A DNA stretch of 53,099 bases from Bacteroidota bacterium (lineage in GTDB: Bacteria > Bacteroidota > Bacteroidia > Chitinophagales > Saprospiraceae). The stretch covers positions 1 through 53,099 of the forward strand of contig JAFMBH010000016.1 in NCBI GenBank assembly GCA_017858735.1. Direction: 5' to 3'. The notes beneath the pieces are model-generated. The model had not been told where the DNA came from, made no database searches, and saw only the letters and a program-made list of their open reading frames with translations. The position numbers were made by a program, and so were the translations under genes. Below are positions 36,967-45,801 of the stretch, one piece after another; within the stretch, counting starts at the first letter, position 1, and each line of letters opens with the position of its first letter.

Positions 36967-37295
36967 AGTGATTCAATATGTTTTTGTTTATCTGTCAAAT
37001 CTAATGTTGTTTCTACTTCTTGACCACCTACTTGACCCCTTCGGTGAGCTACTAAATTATTGTGTAAGGTAACTAAAATACCACCATCTAAACTAGCTAT
37101 TGTAGCTTCTGGCAATCCTGCATTTTCACAAGCTTCAAATATTTTTAATGTTCCTTGTCCCCAATAGTCTATGAAGCCTGCCTTAAAACAAACATATGCA
37201 ATTAATGGATTTCTGGGTCTTGTCACATGATACCCTTTTAAACTGGCTTTCGCCGTTGCCTTCTGGCATCGGCGAAAAGAAGCGAAAAGTAACAC
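36897..37295 (-). pseudogene. C-terminal fragment of an AlbA_2/RecG-like ATP-binding protein
   Basis: A 132-codon frame. Residues from about 23 on (HVTRPRNPLIAYVCFKAGFIDYWGQGTLKIFEACENAGLPEA) match the C-terminal part of the large putative DNA-binding/ATP-binding family (AlbA_2 domain with a divergent ATPase), and KKKGVIKREGKTSGLWKI is the final winged-helix strand. The full proteins exceed 400 residues, so the N-terminal two thirds are missing. The first 20 codons come from an intergenic repeat hairpin (37248-37276), which marks the breakpoint. Confidence 0.75.
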
Positions 37296-37310
37296 GCTAC
37301 GGATGATTCT
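37248..37310. repeat. Hairpin repeat TTTCGCCG...CGGCGAAA with downstream tail
   Basis: TTTCGCCGTTGCC-TTCT-GGCATCGGCGAAA forms a long hairpin. The tail AAAGAAGCGAAAAGTAACAC-GCTACGGATGA repeats the sequence at 34.29-34.33 kb with a few mismatches. A third hairpin of the type, CGCCGATGCG-TAA-CGCATCGGCG, is near 52440-52463. Confidence 0.7.
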
Positions 37311-37377
37311 TACGTTTCCATCAAAGATTGGATAAGAAGTCTGACTCCGTCCTATAGACGCTTCCGGTTTTCCATCC

Positions 37378-37986
37378 TTATTTTATCTGCGAAAATACCC
37401 ACCACATTTCCCTGGCGATGTCCAAACTTCTTTCTGCGTATTTTTCTGTTTGTAAAGGGGTTCCGTCATACGCTTTCGGATCATCATATTTGATGGGGAA
37501 TCGTGCTTCCGCTCCTGCGACAATGGGACATCCTTCGTCCGCATTATTACATGTCATTACCGCTCCGAATTGGGTGGAGGGATTAAATGGATGATCGTAT
37601 GTTTTGGAAAAACAAAGGATAGGATTTTCATTATCAGCGAATTTTACTGCAACTACAGGATTGTCATTTTCTGATAATTTTAATACCTGAAATCCCTGCG
37701 ATGTTAATGTTTCCAATACTTTAATGAAAATAGCCGTTGCTTCTGTTCCACCGGAGTAACAAGACACATTTTTCAAGCCAACATGATAGGCCATAGTCTG
37801 CGCCCAAATCTGCGATAAATGACTTCTTCTGGAATTATGGGTACAAATAAAATTTAAACGAATGGCCTCACCCGCATTTATCTTCTCTTGAATATAGTTA
37901 ACCAATGGAAGTAATACTTCTTTTCGTTCATCGGAAATAGATTGTGACGAAAAGGTGGCTATGACGTTAATTAGATTTAGATACAT
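37378..37986 (-). CDS. Arsenate-reductase-like low-molecular-weight phosphatase
   Basis: A 202-residue protein of the LMW protein-tyrosine-phosphatase fold. The P-loop CTHNSRRS (Cys48 to Arg54, CX5R) follows the strand RLNFI; the more common form is CTGNSCRS, and here His and Arg replace Gly and Cys. Later Cys residues in MTCNNADEGCPI could take part in a disulfide relay. It overlaps the ACR3 arsenite transporter by 1 nt (TAATG), so reduction of arsenate to arsenite followed by export is the likely role. A dissimilatory or other phosphatase role cannot be excluded. Confidence 0.83.
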   Translation of the reverse strand: MYLNLINVIATFSSQSISDERKEVLLPLVNYIQEKINAGEAIRLNFICTHNSRRSHLSQIWAQTMAYHVGLKNVSCYSGGTEATAIFIKVLETLTSQGFQVLKLSENDNPVVAVKFADNENPILCFSKTYDHPFNPSTQFGAVMTCNNADEGCPIVAGAEARFPIKYDDPKAYDGTPLQTEKYAERSLDIAREMWWVFSQIK

Positions 37987-39017
37987 TATGACTCATATTT
38001 AGTTTTAAGATATAAACTTGCTTTCACCAATAATATAAATACGGGAACTTCAATCAATGGTCCTATGACCCCTACGAAGGCTTGAGCTGAATGGATGCCA
38101 AATACAGAAATAGCCACAGCAATGGCTAATTCAAAATTATTTCCCGTGGCAGTAAAAGATATGGACGCGTTCTTGTCATAAGGAACTTTCCATGCTTTAT
38201 TAATGAAAAAACTGACAAAAAACATTAAAATAAAATAAATAACCAGAGGTAAGCCCACTCTTAATACATCCATGGGAAGTTCTAAAATTTTATCTCCTTT
38301 TAAACTGAACATCAACACAATAGTGAAAAGTAAAGCATATAAGGTGATAGGAGAAATACGTGGAATAAATTTGGTATTGTACCAGGTGATTCCTTTGGAT
38401 TGCACCAATATTTTTCTACTTAAAAAGCCCGCTAAAAAAGGAATACCTAAATATATGGCAACACTCTGGGCAACTTCACCCATAGGCACGCTAATATTGA
38501 AGTCGCCAATGCCTAATTTTTGAGGTAGTACATTGATAAAAAACCAGGCGTAAAAACTATAGGTAATGACTTGAAAAACACTGTTTAAGGCAATAAGTAA
38601 TGCACCATATTCCCGGTTTCCACCTGCCAGATCATTCCACACAATAACCATAGCAATGCAACGGGCCAGACCTATGAGAATGAGTCCCACCATATAATCG
38701 GGTTGGTCTCTCAAAAAAACAACGGCTAAAATGAACATAAGTATAGGACCAACTATCCAATTCAGGATTAAGGACAGGGTCATTACCTTTTTATCGTTGA
38801 AAGCGTTTGGTAAAAGAGAATAATCAACTTTTGCTAAAGGAGGGTACATCATTAAAATGAGTCCAAGGGCCAAAGGAATATTGGTTGAACCTACGGAAAG
38901 ACGGTCAAAAACAGACTTTATATCTGGAAAGAAATAACCTAAAGCTTTGCCGGTTAGCATGGCGAGGAAGATCCACAAAGTAAGATATCTGTCTAAAAAT
39001 TTTAATTTTGGCTTCAT
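37986..39017 (-). CDS. arsB: ACR3-family arsenite efflux transporter
   Basis: 343 residues from the ATG at 39017 ([23 protein letters not shown]); the frame is open to 39080 but the extra residues do not match the family. Ten hydrophobic segments. [22 protein letters not shown] contains the conserved Cys of ACR3, and [20 protein letters not shown] is the other family signature. It exports As(OH)3 using the proton motive force. It is coupled to the arsenate-reductase-like gene. No arsR-type regulator gene is seen in the 400-nt region upstream. Confidence 0.92.
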   Translation of the reverse strand: MKPKLKFLDRYLTLWIFLAMLTGKALGYFFPDIKSVFDRLSVGSTNIPLALGLILMMYPPLAKVDYSLLPNAFNDKKVMTLSLILNWIVGPILMFILAVVFLRDQPDYMVGLILIGLARCIAMVIVWNDLAGGNREYGALLIALNSVFQVITYSFYAWFFINVLPQKLGIGDFNISVPMGEVAQSVAIYLGIPFLAGFLSRKILVQSKGITWYNTKFIPRISPITLYALLFTIVLMFSLKGDKILELPMDVLRVGLPLVIYFILMFFVSFFINKAWKVPYDKNASISFTATGNNFELAIAVAISVFGIHSAQAFVGVIGPLIEVPVFILLVKASLYLKTKYES

Positions 39018-39398
39018 AAGTAATGGTAAGGTAGAAATATTATTGAGTTCGTAAATATACGAGTTCAATAGAAGAGGCACTGTTTTACGATGGAGATTAA
39101 TATAAATTTAATATTGCCAGCTATCATTTAAGGTTACGTCATCAAAAAGGAGGTCTAATAGTTTTTTCGTTTTAAGCCAGTTTTCTTTGTGAATACAATT
39201 TTAAGTTTTATTGCCATATCGCCATGATAGCATAAACATTGAAATTTTAGGAATTATAAAATGGCTATTCTTATCGGGTGTGCTAATGCTTTGGCCAATC
39301 TCTGGCTGTTTGCTCCTGTACCTCACTGAAATAGTCTGATTTTGTCGACCATTTTGATTTAAGAATGGGAAATATAGGCATAATGTAAGGACTTATAT
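39018..39398. other. Intergenic region without recognisable gene
   Basis: About 380 nt between the divergent arsenite transporter and the DUF2200 gene. No ORF with family resemblance, repeat or RNA could be recognised; it should hold the promoter of the arsenic genes on the minus strand. Confidence 0.5.
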
Positions 39399-39406
39399 TA
39401 AATTTG
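39399..39406 (+). promoter_or_regulatory. -7 element of the DUF2200 gene
   Basis: TAAATTTG matches TAnnTTTG exactly. It decides the start of the next gene: a TTG at 39404 lies inside this element and so would not be in the mRNA, whereas the ATG at 39425 is 18 nt downstream. Confidence 0.65.
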
Positions 39407-39424
39407 AAGATAGATTTAAAAATC

Positions 39425-39787
39425 ATGGGAAATATGATGGATCATAATGCGAGAATGGCCATAATGACTTTTGCCTCTGTTTACCCTCATTATGTGAATA
39501 AAATAGAGAAAAAAGGAAGAAGTAAAGAGGAGTTACACCAGGTGATTTACTGGTTAACCGGCTTTAACGAGGATAAAATTAATCAGCTCATTAATGATAA
39601 AGTGACGTTTTCTGATTTTTTTCAGCAGGCAACCCTTCACGACAATGCGCAGCTTATCACTGGAATGATTTGCGGATACCGGATAGAAGAAATTGAAAAT
39701 CCGCTGACCCAAAAAGTAAGATTTCTGGATAAATTAGTGGATGAGTTAGCCAAAGGTCGAAAGATGGAGAAAATTCTTCGAACCTAG
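39425..39787 (+). CDS. DUF2200 family protein
   Basis: 120 residues from the ATG at 39425. MTFASVYPHYVNKIEKKGRSKEELHQVIYWLTGF, VTFSDFFQQATLHDNAQLITGMICGYRIEEIENPLTQKVRFLDKLVDELAKGRKMEKILR matches DUF2200 along its whole length. This is a small cytosolic family of unknown function in many bacteria, strikingly conserved. No operon partner is clear; the GH9 gene begins 35 nt later on the same strand, so read-through is possible. Confidence 0.88.
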   Translation: MGNMMDHNARMAIMTFASVYPHYVNKIEKKGRSKEELHQVIYWLTGFNEDKINQLINDKVTFSDFFQQATLHDNAQLITGMICGYRIEEIENPLTQKVRFLDKLVDELAKGRKMEKILRT

Positions 39788-39822
39788 AATCAGTTTTTGT
39801 ATAACACATTCATTTTTATATT

Positions 39823-41604
39823 ATGACCCAAAAAATTTTCCTCCTCTTCTTTTTATTCCTGGCCTGTAAAGGTATTTCACAAGATGTTCATATTCGTGTT
39901 AATTTGATTGGCTATGAAGCTTCTCATCCTAAAAAGGCATTGATTTTGTCAAAAACGCCTATTAATGATGCCTGGTTTATTTTTCAGGAAAATGGGAAAA
40001 AGGTGAAAGAAATTAACCCAATACTTTTGAAAGGGGAAAATTGGGCTCCGTTCGATTATTATTATGAATGTAATTTTACTGATATAAAAACTCATGGCAC
40101 CTATTTTTTGTCCAATAACACTCAAACTTTACGTTCAGAAAAGTTTTTGATAGGAAATTATCCGCCCATTCACGAATCTGTCGTTGGTTTCATGCAAACG
40201 CAACGATGTGGATTCAATCCCTTTACCAACGAAGTATGTCATCCTCTCGATGGAAAAAGTTTTTACGGAAACAGACCCGATTCCTCCTATGTTGACGCAA
40301 CAGGTGGCTGGCATGATGCGGGAGATCAGTTGAAATATCTGATAACAGGTAGTAATGCAACAGCCAGAATGTTAATGGCTTATCAATGGAATTCTTCCGT
40401 TTTTGAGGATAAAGTGAATGATCTCGGTCTCCCTCAGCCTAATGGAATAGCAGATGTTCTGGATGAGGCTAAGTGGGGCTTGGATTGGATCCATAAGCTT
40501 CACCCAAGCAGGGAGGAATTAATCCATCAGGTGGCTGACGATCGCGATCACCTTGGATTTAAAATGCCTCATGAAGACGCCGCAAACTACGGATGGGGTA
40601 AAAATAAATACCGACCCGCGTATTTTGCCAATGGTAAACCTCAGGGATTAGGTAAATATAAAAGCGAATCCACAGGGGTTTCTAACGTAGCAGGTAGGTC
40701 TGCCGCAGCTTTAGCGTTAGGGTATCAGGTCTTTAAAGATATTCCCGGACATCTTCCTTTTGCAGCCCAGTGTCTTCAGGATGCGATAGAATTATTTGAA
40801 ATGGGAAAAAAAAGGGAGGGTTTTCAACAGGGAAATAGCTATGGTGCTCCGTATAGATATAACGAGCGTACCTGGGCAGATGACATGGAATGGGGAGCTG
40901 CTGCTCTTTTTAAGGCCACCGGAGATAAAAAATATCTCAACGATGCATTACATTATGCCGATTTGATTGGCTTCACTTCCTGGATGGAAATGGATTCCGC
41001 CGCGCATTATGAAATGTATCCTTATGTGAATATGGGGCATTATGCTCTTTGGCAAGTGGTTGACGATAAAATTATCAGAAACAAACTAGCTGATTATTAT
41101 GAACATAATCTACTTAAAATTCAAGAAAAGGCAGATAAGAATCCCTATGGAGTAGGGCATCTTTTTATCTGGTGTTCTAATAATCTGGCCGCAGCAGTGG
41201 CAACGCAGGCATTATTATATGAACAAATGACAGGCGATGTTCAATTTCGACCTTTACTTCAGAATCACCTGAACTGGTTATTTGGCCTTAATCCCTGGGG
41301 TACCAGCATGATTACGGGCATTCCGGCTGATGGGGAATACCCGTTAGATGTACACATGCCATTTTGGATATTGAATAAACAAGTGGTTCCAGGAAGTTTA
41401 GTCGATGGTCCTCTTTGGTCTAGTATTCATGATAAAATGTTGGCTATCAGGTTAAATGAACCTGACGAATTCGCTCATTTGCAACCAGATCATATTAAAT
41501 ATTGGGATGATTTTGCAGATTATTCTACCAATGAACCTACTATGGATGGTTCGGCAGATTTAATGCTATTGCTGGCTCATTTTGCAAAACCTAAAATCAA
41601 ATGA
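39823..41604 (+). CDS. Glycoside hydrolase family 9 (endoglucanase-type)
   Basis: A 593-residue secreted enzyme. Signal peptide 1-19 (KGISQ); an Ig-like CelD N-terminal domain about 20-110 (VHIRVNLIGYEASHPKKALILS); then the GH9 (alpha/alpha)6 barrel. GGWHDAGDQLKY holds the catalytic base Asp pair (Asp165, Asp168); AADVLDEAKWGLDWIHKLHP, ADDMEWGAAALFKATGD and FGLNPWGTSMITG are family marks; the proton donor is Glu571 in YSTNEPTMDGSADLM. GH9 enzymes cleave beta-1,4-glucans such as cellulose by inversion. No sorting domain or carbohydrate-binding module is visible at the C-terminus, so it is periplasmic or released. Confidence 0.92.
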   Translation: MTQKIFLLFFLFLACKGISQDVHIRVNLIGYEASHPKKALILSKTPINDAWFIFQENGKKVKEINPILLKGENWAPFDYYYECNFTDIKTHGTYFLSNNTQTLRSEKFLIGNYPPIHESVVGFMQTQRCGFNPFTNEVCHPLDGKSFYGNRPDSSYVDATGGWHDAGDQLKYLITGSNATARMLMAYQWNSSVFEDKVNDLGLPQPNGIADVLDEAKWGLDWIHKLHPSREELIHQVADDRDHLGFKMPHEDAANYGWGKNKYRPAYFANGKPQGLGKYKSESTGVSNVAGRSAAALALGYQVFKDIPGHLPFAAQCLQDAIELFEMGKKREGFQQGNSYGAPYRYNERTWADDMEWGAAALFKATGDKKYLNDALHYADLIGFTSWMEMDSAAHYEMYPYVNMGHYALWQVVDDKIIRNKLADYYEHNLLKIQEKADKNPYGVGHLFIWCSNNLAAAVATQALLYEQMTGDVQFRPLLQNHLNWLFGLNPWGTSMITGIPADGEYPLDVHMPFWILNKQVVPGSLVDGPLWSSIHDKMLAIRLNEPDEFAHLQPDHIKYWDDFADYSTNEPTMDGSADLMLLLAHFAKPKIK

Positions 41605-41675
41605 TTTAATCTTTACGTTCGATAAATGGAATGATACTTATTATTCGAACGAACGATCAAAAAAGCACACTTTTT

Positions 41676-42356
41676 TTAATAAATATTTACCGTTTGATAA
41701 CCATTTTGCAACGTGACAAGATCTTTTTTCAAAAAAGTTGCCAGGTGGGCAGATTGAAGGTGTTCCTGAAAACTGGATTCATTTTTAAAACACTCCCAAA
41801 TGACAATGACGGTCGGGTCCTCTTTTGATTGCTTAAGATCAAAAGAAACATTCCCCGCCTCCAAAAGAGTATGTTGCCTCAATATTTTTAACTCATCCAG
41901 AGCAAATGAGACCTTCTCCACTTCTTTAATCTTTAAAATGGCCGTGGAATAAAAATATTCTGATTTATTTGATGGCTCAATTAAATCCCATAGATTTCCA
42001 TATAAATCTTCAAATACGGCTACTTTGCCATATTCCTCTAATCTGGGACCATTGATAATTTTTATATGATTGTTTAAGAGATTATCGAAATCTCTATCAA
42101 AATGGTCAGTATGCAGGAATAGAAAAACTCTTCCGCCCGTTTGATTTCCAACACTTTTTGCCTGCGTTTCATTGGCACTTTTTGCGAGCAAAAGAGCACA
42201 TTCTTTTGCGCCTTTGGGTTTTACGACAACCCAGCGTTTGGTATCAGTCAGAGGTGTATTTTCAATAAGATCAAAATTTAATTTTTTCGTATAAAAGTCA
42301 ATAGCTTCATCGTAATCAGCTACAACCAAGGTCATTTGGGCAATATGTTGGTTCAT
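41676..42356 (-). CDS. VOC (glyoxalase) domain fused to an antibiotic-biosynthesis-monooxygenase domain
   Basis: A 226-residue cytosolic protein. Residues 1-128 are a vicinal-oxygen-chelate domain (QMTLVVADYDEAIDFYTKKLNFDLIENTPL, RVFLFLHTDHFDRDF, VFEDLYGNLWDLIEP). Residues about 137-226 are a dimeric alpha-beta barrel of the ABM type (LDELKILRQHTLLEAGNVSFDLKQSKEDPTVIVIWECFKNESSFQEHLQSAHLATFLKK). Both domains are common alone; the fusion is less common. A stress-related oxidation or detoxification role is possible, but no substrate can be named. It is convergent with the GH9 gene and divergent from the sulfatase. Confidence 0.82.
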   Translation of the reverse strand: MNQHIAQMTLVVADYDEAIDFYTKKLNFDLIENTPLTDTKRWVVVKPKGAKECALLLAKSANETQAKSVGNQTGGRVFLFLHTDHFDRDFDNLLNNHIKIINGPRLEEYGKVAVFEDLYGNLWDLIEPSNKSEYFYSTAILKIKEVEKVSFALDELKILRQHTLLEAGNVSFDLKQSKEDPTVIVIWECFKNESSFQEHLQSAHLATFLKKDLVTLQNGYQTVNIY

Positions 42357-42423
42357 TTTTAAGGCAAATATATACGATTTTTCGTATTACTTCTTTTGCT
42401 TTTCTCCATAATCTGCGTCGCAA

Positions 42424-43869
42424 ATGTTATCTTTCATAAAAATTCACATGAGGGTTAATATACTGATTGGTCTTATTTTATTCGTGTTTTTATCATTGTC
42501 GCTGAAAGAAAATGAAAAGAGGCAAAGGCCAAATATAATTCTTGTTATGTCTGATGACCAGGGTTGGGGGCAAATGGGATATTATAATCATCCATTCTTG
42601 CAGACACCTCATTTGAATGAAATGGCTAAAAATGGTCTAAGAATGGATCGTTTTTACGCAGGTGCACCTGTCTGTTCTCCGACCAGGTCTTCCGTTTTAA
42701 CCGGACGTGCAAATGATCGTTCCGCTGTTTATGCCCATGGTTTCCCCATGAGAAGACAAGAAAAAACCGTGGCGCAGGCACTTCAAAAGGCTGGATATAA
42801 TACAGCACATTTTGGAAAATGGCATCTGGACGGGCTCAAAGGCCCGGGTGTGCCCATCCTTGCGGAAGATAATAGAAATCCGGGATTTTTTGGATTCACC
42901 GAGTGGTTATCTGTATCCAATTTTTTTGATCTCAATCCTTTAATGAGTCATAAAGGTAACATTGCGGAATATATTGGAAATTCTTCTGATATCATTGTAA
43001 ACCAGGCACTTGATTTTATTTTGGGTCATAAAAATGAACCATTTTTTGTGGTTATATGGTTTGGAAGTCCTCATGATCCCTGGAGTGCCTTACCTGAGGA
43101 TAAATTAAATTTCCCAAAAGGCATGGAGGAAGTGCAGCAAAATTATCTTGGCGAAATAGTGGAAATGGATAAATCTATTGGTCTGCTAAATGCTAAATTG
43201 AAGGAAATGGGTTTGGATGAAAATACCTTGATTTGGTTTAATAGTGATAATGGTGGCGTATCTGTCGGAGGTAAGGAAGGGGTAGGGGGACTGAGAGATT
43301 TTAAGGGAAGTCTTTATGAAGGAGGTATAAGGGTTCCTTGCATTATTAAGTGGCCTGCAACTATTAAGGGAGGAAACGTCAGTCATTTTCCGGCAAGTAC
43401 CATGGATATTTTTCCTACCATCGCTTCCATTTGTAAATTACCAGATGATGTTTTTGTACAACCCATCGATGGGAAAAGCATTTTTCATCTTTTTAAGGGA
43501 AAAACAGAGGCATTTAGGAAAGAAGCAATCCCATTTAAATATAGAAATCAAGGTGCCTTAATTGACAATGATTATAAATTATTGGTAGAAAATATTGAGA
43601 AAAAGGAATACGCTTTATATGACTTGAAAAATGATAAGACTGAAACAAAGAATATCATTTCCTTACATTCTTCTCGCGCACAAACAATGATTTCTAATTA
43701 TGAGCAATGGATGGTAAGTGTTACCCAAAGTGTAAAGGGTGAGGACTTTAAAGGTGGATTGATGGAGAAAGATCCCGCTCCTGAGTTCTGGTGGAATAAA
43801 CCTGAATACGCCCCTTATTTGCCCTTATGGAAAAATCGGCCTGAGTATAAAAAACAGTTAAATGATTGA
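42424..43869 (+). CDS. Exported sulfatase
   Basis: A 481-residue sulfatase. Residues 1-27 are a signal or anchor segment (a second ATG at 42448, MRVNILIG, is equally plausible). PNIILVMSDDQGWG supplies metal ligands; the formylglycine motif CSPTR is at residues 84-88 in YAGAPVCSPTRSSVLTGR, so the enzyme needs Cys-to-formylglycine conversion; HFGKWHLDG and FNSDNGG are further active-site motifs. It removes sulfate esters from an unknown substrate, probably a polysaccharide, given its neighbours GH9 and ThuA. Convergent with the ThuA gene, 19 nt between stops. Confidence 0.92.
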   Translation: MLSFIKIHMRVNILIGLILFVFLSLSLKENEKRQRPNIILVMSDDQGWGQMGYYNHPFLQTPHLNEMAKNGLRMDRFYAGAPVCSPTRSSVLTGRANDRSAVYAHGFPMRRQEKTVAQALQKAGYNTAHFGKWHLDGLKGPGVPILAEDNRNPGFFGFTEWLSVSNFFDLNPLMSHKGNIAEYIGNSSDIIVNQALDFILGHKNEPFFVVIWFGSPHDPWSALPEDKLNFPKGMEEVQQNYLGEIVEMDKSIGLLNAKLKEMGLDENTLIWFNSDNGGVSVGGKEGVGGLRDFKGSLYEGGIRVPCIIKWPATIKGGNVSHFPASTMDIFPTIASICKLPDDVFVQPIDGKSIFHLFKGKTEAFRKEAIPFKYRNQGALIDNDYKLLVENIEKKEYALYDLKNDKTETKNIISLHSSRAQTMISNYEQWMVSVTQSVKGEDFKGGLMEKDPAPEFWWNKPEYAPYLPLWKNRPEYKKQLND

Positions 43870-43888
43870 AAAATCAGGAGATTTGGTT

Positions 43889-44815
43889 TCAATTTCCCAT
43901 TGGACTTGTATCGCATTTTACATCACCTACTACAAATTGAAGGCCATCGAGGAAAAATTGAAGCAATTGCGGATTACTGAAACTTTGCGCATTGTGAGCA
44001 GGAGATGAATAAAATATATTCCCTTTTCCGTATTTTTTAATCCAGGCAATATATCTTTTTTCGTCTCCATCGGGATATTTATTTCCCTCAATATTAGCGC
44101 TTTCCATGTAAAGTAGCGGTTTGAAATTTTTGCTCATGTAAGCATTATTGAAGAAATAAGGCTCATCAATATGTGAAAATCCTTTTCCATTAAAACCTTG
44201 AACCAAAGGATGATTGGGGTCAACTAATTTCACGTCAATCTTTTGTTGCTTGGGATGATAATCAAAACTACCGCCTAACATATCACTAAAAGCATTCGAT
44301 TTATTTTGCATCGTTACGGCACCATGCATAGACATAATACCACCGCCTCGTTTTACAAATTGTAATAAATATTTTTCAAATTTGGCCGCCTTTTCCATGG
44401 CTTGAACAGTATCCAGCGTAGGGTCATTTTTAAATACATCCCAAAATAAATTACGTTTGTCCCCAATACTGCAATTGTTATTTAGGATAATAGCATCGAA
44501 TTGCTGTAACCAGTTTTTGTCAAAATATTTAACATCTCTGGTGTAAGTCATTTCAAAACCGCCCACTTTTTCTGTAATGGTTTTTAACATCGCTTCGGTA
44601 TGAGGAATGACCCAGTGGTCAAAGCCAGTAAATAGTGAAAATACCAGGACTTTATGTGTTTTAGCACTTGGAAAATGCTTCTTTGCGGGCGCCAAAGCTT
44701 TTATTTCATTAATCCATGCATCGTTAAGTTCAATTTTAGGAAGATTTTGAGCTTTAGCAAAGGGTAAGCTAATATTTAAAAGAAACAGGGTAAAAAGTAG
44801 TTTAAAAAATCTCAT
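43889..44815 (-). CDS. ThuA domain protein, exported
   Basis: A 308-residue protein. Signal peptide 1-22 (FAKAQ) followed by a class-I-glutaminase-amidotransferase-like ThuA domain: HKVLVFSLFTGFDHWVIPHTEAMLKTI, FDAIILNNNCSIGD, LLQFVKRGGGIMSMHGAV, GGSFDYHPKQQKIDVKL, DEPYFFN and IFYSSPAHNAQSF. ThuA domains are tied to trehalose and other sugar utilisation and in Bacteroidota are often beside DUF1080 proteins and sulfatases. Its biochemical role is not established. Confidence 0.88.
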   Translation of the reverse strand: MRFFKLLFTLFLLNISLPFAKAQNLPKIELNDAWINEIKALAPAKKHFPSAKTHKVLVFSLFTGFDHWVIPHTEAMLKTITEKVGGFEMTYTRDVKYFDKNWLQQFDAIILNNNCSIGDKRNLFWDVFKNDPTLDTVQAMEKAAKFEKYLLQFVKRGGGIMSMHGAVTMQNKSNAFSDMLGGSFDYHPKQQKIDVKLVDPNHPLVQGFNGKGFSHIDEPYFFNNAYMSKNFKPLLYMESANIEGNKYPDGDEKRYIAWIKKYGKGNIFYSSPAHNAQSFSNPQLLQFFLDGLQFVVGDVKCDTSPMGN

Positions 44816-44896
44816 CAGGCTAATTTTAATGAATATATTTCAAATATAATAAAATTAAGTAGAAAAGGGTATTTACTAACATTTTGCTGTGCCTTC

Positions 44897-45480
44897 TAAT
44901 GGTTTTGAATCACGGATTATAGATAACGTCATCGTTGTAGAGACGCGATGCCTCGCGTCTTTTCCCCGACAGGTTTCAATATAAAATTTACCCACTAACA
45001 CTTGGTTTTGAATCACGGATTATTGGATTTACAGGATTACAGAGGACGTCTTTGGTTTAAGCGTAATGTTTATTCGTAGAGGATTACTTTCTCATTGCGT
45101 ACTACATCACATAGGGGCAGAGCCCTGCCATCTTCGTAACACCCCACCGCTAGGTCCCACCATCTCATAAGGCTGACAATTAACCGCTAGGACCTCCATC
45201 TCATCATATAAAATCCTGTAAATCCTGATTCAAAAACCAGGGGCTGCCGCGCGTATAATTTAAACCAAAGACTAGGCACATGCTTGTTTTTGGGGATGCT
45301 TCCCATAAATAATTTTTGAATCACGGATTATAAGGATTATTGGATTTCACGGATTATAAAGAACGTCATCGTTGTAGAGACGCGATGCCTCGCGTCTTTT
45401 CCCCGACAGGTTTCAATATAAATTCACCCACTAACACTTGGTTTTGAATCACGGATTCTAAGTATTATAGGATTTCACGG
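44897..45480. repeat. Cluster of composite dispersed repeats
   Basis: Two copies of a unit of about 130 nt: TTTTGAATCACGGATTAT ... AACGTCATCGTTGTAG, the hairpin AGACGCGA-TGCC-TCGCGTCT (44941-44960, 45378-45397), then CTTTTCCCCGACAGGTTTC and CCCACTAACACTTGG. Between them lies a MITE-like element (about 45005-45236) with inverted TTGAATCAGGATTTACAGG-type ends. No gene is seen in 44816-45801. Confidence 0.7.
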
Positions 45481-45801
45481 ATTAAAGCAGACTTCGTTGG
45501 GCTGGTAGTAACGGTTAATTGATTTTTGTTGCCCATGAATGCCGTCCACAGGCGTAAGTTAAAAAGCGGCAAAGCCCTGCCATCTTCGTAATACGTCAAA
45601 TACATTGAAATATCTAAGGAAATAGCTGTCTTTAAAATTTACCACACATTTATGTAGTATTGCTATTTAAAATATGTCAAAATCAAGGCTTAATATTGGT
45701 TCTTAGCTTTTTATGTATAGAACGATTCACTTATCAATAATTTTTGGATCGATTAATACACATATTCGGCAGCTAAATTTTCATTTATTATATGTTTTGG
45801 C

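Noticed and set aside
34496-37320. A complete restriction or other defence system around RhuM
   Set aside because: No methylase, nuclease or helicase domains are present; only RhuM, an orphan ORF, and decayed genes.
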